Source: Rhodospirillales bacterium
GTDB lineage: Bacteria > Pseudomonadota > Alphaproteobacteria > Rhodospirillales > JAPHRK01
Assembly (NCBI GenBank): GCA_026196105.1
Contig: JAPHRK010000051.1
Span: 1-35,524, forward strand
Length of the DNA stretch: 35,524 bases
Reading direction: 5' to 3'
The notes beneath the pieces are model-generated. The model was not told the origin of the DNA, ran no database searches, and was given only the letters and a program-made list of their open reading frames with translations. Within the stretch, counting starts at the first letter, position 1. Every line of letters starts with the position of its first letter. The position numbers were made by a program, and so were the translations under genes. Of this stretch, positions 31,701 through 35,524 are shown one piece after another.

Positions 31701-34700
31701 GATTACCAGCATGATTATTATCCACCATTTGGTTTTCAGCGTTATGCAAGGTTGAATCACTGAATAATGGACGCCCGCCACCGTGAACAACATTAAGGGT
31801 TTCACCGTTTATTACGACATCCCAATGCCCGGCTGGATTTTGTGTAAAGGTGACGGCTTGGTCATCTTCCACACCATTTAACCGGCCACCATTAGGGATA
31901 ATGAAGAAGCCAACGTTATCTTGGTCCACACCATCAACCGTTTTGGTTTCGCCAAAGTGTTGTTTAACATTTTCCCAAAGGATACCACCTTCAGTAGGAT
32001 TGCCGTTCTCATCAGTGACATAATAACCATAGGAGTTATTGTAGCCTGCATGTGAAGAAATGGCTGTTGCTGAGAATGAATCTCCATTCTCGACGGGGAG
32101 TTCACCTTGAGAAGTAGAAATGCTTACCGTTGTTGCATCCACAACAGCATCAACCGTTACATCAATTGCTACTGGGTCAAGGGCTGAGGTAGCGCCTGTA
32201 TCAGGGTCGGTCACGGTCATATTGACTGTAACACTGAAGTCAACATCTGAGTCCGCTACTGGACGAAGGGAAATATTGCCAAGATCACCAGCATCAAAGG
32301 CTGTGTCTGCAGCAACTACCGCCCCATTAAGCACAAGGTCTACCCCACCAGGGGCATCAACAGTGAAGCTGGTAACAGTTTCGTTGTCCGCATTATCAAA
32401 GTTAATTGTTAGCGGAATATCGGTGTCTTCATATCCGAAAGCGTTGCCTGTTACTGTACCGTTGGCCCCGTCCGTCACATCGAAAGTCAGAGTTGCAGTA
32501 TCTGTAGAGCCATCGCTATCGGTCAGAGTGTAGGTGAATTCATCAGTTATTTGATCAGCTTCAAGGGTATATTCAACACCACGAACCACATAATCACTGC
32601 TGTCATTGGTATCAGCTGTGTACTGGTTGTAAGGAACGGCTGTGAAGACCAAGTATTGGAAGCTCTCGCCACCCGTATTGATTTCAGCCGTACCGACATT
32701 GTTGCTTCTGCCATAATCAACAGTAGAGGTATCCATAATGCCGCTTGAGACAAAGTTGCCATCAGCGTCATAAGCTTCCCATTTACCTTGTTCATGGTTG
32801 CCAGATTGGTTCTCGTTCAGGAACATGCGAGAAACCGTCACAGTTGCACTGGAAACCATGCCACCAAAGTTCATAGCGAGGGCTTCACTGTCGTTACTCA
32901 GGTCATTGCCGTTGGCATCGTTAGAGCCATCATGGTTGATCTGATAGGAGACAGGCATGGTGGCATTTGCACCTTGGTTGCCGTTTACCCCTAAACCATG
33001 ACTGCTGTTTGAAACTGTTCCATCAGCTCCACTTAGGTCAAGTTTGCCATCAGCGGTATAAGCTGTGCCCATGTTAAAGGCAAAGAGCTCTACATCAGAC
33101 CAGTCGTCGTTGCCATTGCTGGTTTTGCCAGCGATGAAGTCGCCGCCGCCAGTATTGCTGAAATCAAGATTATCGTCAGCTTGGTATTGGTAGGAGCCAT
33201 CTTCGTAAAGCTTCAGGGTACCCGTATCTCCATCAATTTCGATATAGCTGCCATTGGCATCACTTTGGACATCGGCAGCATTTTCAAAGCTCTTGGTCGT
33301 GTCGCCAAAGCTAACATCAGCAATTTCGCCGTTACCATCTTGGGCAACTGTGTCAGCAACATCACCTGATGCACCGTTTGCAATAACGTTACCTGTTGCA
33401 GTATCGCCTTCTTCAACAGTTCCGGTGTCATTTTCAGCCACAACACCTGTGTCTGAAATTGTCATGGTCAAGGTTGCCGTAGAGGTATCACCATCAACAT
33501 CAACGATTTGATAGGTGAAAGATTCAGCAGGAAGAGCGCCACCATTATTAGAGGCGGTATGATCAACTGAATCATTTGCAACATAACTATATTCACCATT
33601 GTTACCCAAAGTCAGCGTGCCGAATTGTCCAGTGATTGAGTTGGTCGTGTTACCGTTTGCATCCAAGAGGCTTACGCTGGCAATAGTATCGGCTCCAGCA
33701 ATGTCGTTTACGTCATCGGTAAGGACGTTTCCGGTTGCCGTTTGGCCTTCAACAAGGCTGTTGGCATTCTCAATGGCTTCTGGAATGTCATCGACAACAT
33801 TAACCGTGTAAGTACCTGTTGCTGTATCACCATCACCATCGGTGACCGTGGCTTTAAAGTTAATCAATAGGTTGTCTTCGCCGCTTGCGGAGTGATCAAG
33901 GGTGCCGACTAAGTTGAAAGTAAAGTTATCATTCGCTAAGTCAGCAACCACCGTGAAGACTGTTCCGCTTGTGGTGCTAGCGGTTAAGGTTGAACCATCC
34001 CAGTTATAAGTCACGGCTTCGCCGTTTGAGGTTAGGTTCTCGGTGACGCCCTCAAGAGCAATTGTAGCGCCTTCGTCATCCGCACCAAGTTCTACGCCGA
34101 GAGCGCCTTGGACGGTGGTTGATTCTGATCCATCAGAACCGCCAGCGAGATCGTCTTCGTCAACGGTTAGGACGGAAGTAACGGAAACATTATCAATGAA
34201 ACCGCCTAATGTGTTGTTGTCATCAACAGCTTGGAACTCTAGACGAGAAGTTGCTGCTTCAGGGTCACTTTCAACAGTGTAGGTTTTGAATTCCCACCCT
34301 TTTGAATCTGCTCTGAGCTCGTCGATAACTTCGCCGTTCCACAGAACTTTAACCATGTTAGATTCTTCAGCATTATTTTGCCGTGGTGAATACCAGAAGT
34401 TCAGGTTAAAGGTTTCATTGCCTTGTGTTGCAAGGTCTTGATAAATGTGGCTGTCGCTGTTGGCGCCGTGTGAATCCAACTCCAGGAGTACATTGCCGTC
34501 TTGTGCTCTGAGCCCGCCAACGCCATTTGCTTGGAGCTCAAGAGAGCCTTTATCACTTTCCCAGCCAGGGACATCAGCGCCACCGTTTTCAAATAAGCCC
34601 CAATTGCCACGATTCATTGGAGGATGATCTTCAAAACTGCTGTTAAAGACAAAGTTGTCTGGCCCATCAATTATCGGCACATCATCAACAACCGTGACAT

Positions 34701-35524
34701 TAAACATGCCAGGGACTTCAGAGCCGTCACCATCTTTTGCGACAAAGTTGAAGGTAATATCCAGATCATTTTCGCCATTGGCATTGGTATGATCTAAATT
34801 ACCCGTCAGATTAAAGGTATAATCACTACCATCAACGTCGACATTAAAGACTTCTTCACCATCGGCAGAAGCTGTCAATGTTTGTGAGGCTGCGTCCCAA
34901 CTATAGCTGATAGCATTACCATCAGATGTCAGGCCGTTAGGTCCGGTAACCATAACGGAACCTTCGCCATCAGAACCAAAGTCAATCTTAAGATCGCCAG
35001 TTACTGAAGTTGAGCCAGAGCCATCGGTACCATTAGCAAGGTCGTCTTCATCAATTGAGACATTCTCGCTAGTACCAGTTGTTGGGCCTTCGTCTGTCAA
35101 GTTTATGGTTAAGACAGCATCATCTGTGGAACCATCAGAATCTTCAATTGTGTAGCTGAAGTCTTCTGAATAGGTTTGACCGTTGCTATGATCAAGGTCG
35201 CCAGGAGCAGTGTAGGTGTAAGAGCCATCAGCGGCAAGAACCAAAGAACCACCCAAAGAACCAGTATAGGTGCCAGGGTTCGCAATTGGATCAGTTGCCG
35301 CACCATCAGCCCCAAAGTTGTCGTTGCTATCGAGAACGGTGCCCGTAATCGTCGTACCTTCTTCGGCAGTTTCTTCTTCGCCTTGAGCAACCGGTCCGGT
35401 ATCGGTAATGGTGATGGCGAGTTCAGCCGTGGCGGTAGAACCATCGCTGTCGGTGACTTGATAGGTAAAGGTATCAACCAGAGCATCGCCGCTGTGATCA
35501 AGACCGTCGTTGGCGGTATAGGTG
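28771..35524 (-). CDS. Giant VCBS/RTX adhesin, type I secreted (N-terminus outside window)
   Basis: The reading frame is open from the window edge (codons in phase from 35523) to the stop at 28771, giving the last 2250 residues; the TTG at 35256 is internal. In order: VCBS/cadherin-like repeats (ending near 35070); two T1SS-143-type repeats starting DEDDLANGTDGS and DEDDLAGGSDGS, with a jelly-roll, carbohydrate-binding-like insert between (34670-34170, containing NSSFEDHP and LRAQDGNVLLELDSH); further VCBS repeats; a duplicated module block (29985-32460) with a DUF4114-type insert (about 31620-32090); RTX nonapeptides such as GGDGNDILNGG and GGAGNDLLSGG (about 29490-29050); and a type I C-terminal target domain (ITDFEDGDTIDLDALF). 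RTX repeats bind calcium after secretion. A role in surface attachment is inferred from family and size. Confidence 0.95.
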   Translation of the reverse strand, partial: TYTANDGLDHSGDALVDTFTYQVTDSDGSTATAELAITITDTGPVAQGEEETAEEGTTITGTVLDSNDNFGADGAATDPIANPGTYTGSLGGSLVLAADGSYTYTAPGDLDHSNGQTYSEDFSYTIEDSDGSTDDAVLTINLTDEGPTTGTSENVSIDEDDLANGTDGSGSTSVTGDLKIDFGSDGEGSVMVTGPNGLTSDGNAISYSWDAASQTLTASADGEEVFNVDVDGSDYTFNLTGNLDHTNANGENDLDITFNFVAKDGDGSEVPGMFNVTVVDDVPIIDGPDNFVFNSSFEDHPPMNRGNWGLFENGGADVPGWESDKGSLELQANGVGGLRAQDGNVLLELDSHGANSDSHIYQDLATQGNETFNLNFWYSPRQNNAEESNMVKVLWNGEVIDELRADSKGWEFKTYTVESDPEAATSRLEFQAVDDNNTLGGFIDNVSVTSVLTVDEDDLAGGSDGSESTTVQGALGVELGADDEGATIALEGVTENLTSNGEAVTYNWDGSTLTASTTSGTVFTVVADLANDNFTFNLVGTLDHSASGEDNLLINFKATVTDGDGDTATGTYTVNVVDDIPEAIENANSLVEGQTATGNVLTDDVNDIAGADTIASVSLLDANGNTTNSITGQFGTLTLGNNGEYSYVANDSVDHTASNNGGALPAESFTYQIVDVDGDTSTATLTMTISDTGVVAENDTGTVEEGDTATGNVIANGASGDVADTVAQDGNGEIADVSFGDTTKSFENAADVQSDANGSYIEIDGDTGTLKLYEDGSYQYQADDNLDFSNTGGGDFIAGKTSNGNDDWSDVELFAFNMGTAYTADGKLDLSGADGTVSNSSHGLGVNGNQGANATMPVSYQINHDGSNDANGNDLSNDSEALAMNFGGMVSSATVTVSRMFLNENQSGNHEQGKWEAYDADGNFVSSGIMDTSTVDYGRSNNVGTAEINTGGESFQYLVFTAVPYNQYTADTNDSSDYVVRGVEYTLEADQITDEFTYTLTDSDGSTDTATLTFDVTDGANGTVTGNAFGYEDTDIPLTINFDNADNETVTSFTVDAPGGVDLVLNGAVVAADTAFDAGDLGNISLRPVADSDVDFSVTVNMTVTDPDTGATSALDPVAIDVTVDAVVDATTVSISTSQGELPVENGDSFSATAISSHAGYNNSYGYYVTDENGNPTEGGILWENVKQHFGETKTVDGVDQDNVGFFIIPNGGRLNGVEDDQAVTFTQNPAGHWDVVINGETLNVVHGGGRPLFSDSTLHNAENQMVDNNHAGNQNWDDQIHAGDDDDFNDVGVQVDWNDPATQTTIEIAVNATFGDTGDGSESHVVVLTGVPTEWTLAASDNSGFELVNGVYQITLDNADSSYAGTPTFDIGDWKGDVDIAAKAIATDTESDLSLDLTNNETFSEASVSVISDTSEGTVTGNASGYEDTDIPLTINFDNADNETVTSFTIDAPNGVNLVLNGSVVAADTVFNADNLNNISLRPVADSDNDFSVTVNLTATDPDSGVTSALDPVSIDVTVDAVADATTVSITATENTVTSTSTPDNIDVDLHVYTGGMGSPLGSELDFDGVTMTAWGVNPSSGAYQAEDFKTAGVQHPNTNGTAYFGIGIQTGQGEEIDVVNKNTFDSPKTEYVEFTFDSSMVSTDIGIGALFNSYEYKSKGQTLVSEGESLDWEALDANGNVVASGTVAGTADGLTTINVTSTEAFDSVVLKPTLNTGVQDTGEHNSDFVVTGPITGTPAPVIESEQVIEVAVNATFKDTGDGSETHVVVLTGVPAEWTLAADDDSGFELINGVYQITLDNADSSYTGTPTFEIGDWKGDVDIAAKAIATDTESDLSLDLTNNEAVSEAEASVAVGGPQDFTIYTNQMAGFVAMPEVFFDANTYGQLDFDTSALVNLNSGAANAKFWKNGQDEPDENNSWFGNYNNNRSGDVEQVFDLTPPGMGSPGNNWHGKFEYQMSSATMAAMTATVTVEGMYHSKSDGAYHKELDITEIANYDATGGTGYNIVGCYQSDILIGGEGDDLIHTGLDQYQNYNFIDRVEAGAGNDEIYGGAGRDYLFGEDGDDIIRSGDALRWDNSDKEYENYEAGQERTVKDENNENAAQIIGDLLDGGDGNDELYAGSGHDVLRGGDGNDILNGGAGNDLLSGGEGDDTFEFDLGDGNDIITDFEDGDTIDLDALFDALNATGNDAGEFDSEEAREGAIDLTDSADGVVLSITSSGDAGTTVTFSGTTLEDDLNAIKSAIIVDES
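29050..29490 (-). repeat. RTX calcium-binding nonapeptide repeats in the adhesin
   Basis: Repeats of the form GGxGxDxUx are seen as GGEGDDLIH, GAGNDEIYG, GAGRDYLFG, GEDGDDIIR, GGDGNDELY, GSGHDVLRG, GGDGNDILN, GGAGNDLLS and GGEGDDTFE, interrupted by one linker of about 40 residues. They lie just before the C-terminal secretion signal. Confidence 0.9.
29985..30278 (-). repeat. Adhesin module X, C-terminal copy
   Basis: About 98 residues (EVAVNATFKDTGDGSETHVV to DIAAKAIATDTESDLSLDL) nearly identical to those encoded 1329 bp away at 31314-31607. Most differences are silent or conservative. Confidence 0.85.
30932..31272 (-). repeat. Adhesin module Y, C-terminal copy
   Basis: About 113 residues (GTVTGNASGYEDTDIPLTIN to DVTVDAVADATTVSI), nearly identical to the copy encoded 1188 bp away at 32120-32460. 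Confidence 0.85.
31314..31607 (-). repeat. Adhesin module X, N-terminal copy
   Basis: Partner of 29985-30278; it carries EIAVNATFGDTGDGSESHVV and FDIGDWKGDVDIAAKAIATD. Confidence 0.85.
32120..32460 (-). repeat. Adhesin module Y, N-terminal copy
   Basis: Partner of 30932-31272; it carries GTVTGNAFGYEDTDIPLTIN and ISLRPVADSDVDFSVTVN. Confidence 0.85.

Overview
The window looks like the chromosome of an alphaproteobacterium of moderate GC, probably marine. This is inferred from the gene set (grpE, hrpB, a TIGR02444-family protein, GFA and DMT genes, a giant VCBS/RTX adhesin with a TolC partner) and the style of the proteins. I see no rRNA, tRNA, insertion sequence, phage gene or CRISPR array. 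Genes are tightly packed, with many ATGA start/stop overlaps.

Layout. (1) 1-4704: the 3' end of grpE with its terminator, an SDR/YeeZ-like protein on the minus strand, then a plus-strand run of a periplasmic TPR protein, a HAD phosphatase, a TSUP-family exporter and an EamA-type DMT transporter. (2) 4701-7523: a 40-residue acidic ORF with a good ribosome binding site, not previously called, and the helicase hrpB. A 15-bp palindrome lies on each side of hrpB. (3) 7670-11483: a cyclic-nucleotide-binding/receiver fusion, an exported caspase-like protein (C14 dyad, EF-hand-like loop, SH3-like domain, Pro/Arg tail) and a glycine-zipper envelope protein.

(4) 11689-23648 is the most interesting part: about 12 kb of three co-directional gene clusters that look like a multi-protein cell-envelope machine I cannot match to a named system. 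Cluster A (11689-13774): a lipoprotein, a short single-TM protein resembling ExbD/MotB, and an SLT lytic transglycosylase. Cluster B (13834-18891): a 500-residue orphan, an anti-sigma-like soluble protein, a membrane protein that joins a degenerate Lon-protease-like (S16) cytoplasmic domain to periplasmic CsgG-like and DUF4384 domains, then a BEM46-like hydrolase and a GFA protein. Cluster C (19049-23648): a lipoprotein, two exported helical proteins, a compact four-TM MotA/TolQ/ExbB-like protein, a single-TM protein, a TonB/TolA-shaped protein and another lipoprotein. Leaders of clusters A and C share a spaced sequence element, with a weaker version before cluster B, which suggests co-regulation. 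My working model is a PMF-driven, peptidoglycan-spanning complex with a cytoplasmic sensing domain; the adjacent secreted caspase may belong to it.

(5) 23622-26434 (minus): a TIGR02444 protein, a PP2A-like metallophosphatase and a TolC-family outer-membrane protein. (6) 26565-35524: a LuxR-type regulator whose receiver lacks the phospho-acceptor Asp, a secreted trypsin-like protease, a strong bidirectional terminator, and the C-terminal 2250 residues of a giant RTX adhesin that runs off the window. The adhesin contains a clear internal module duplication with different inserted domains.
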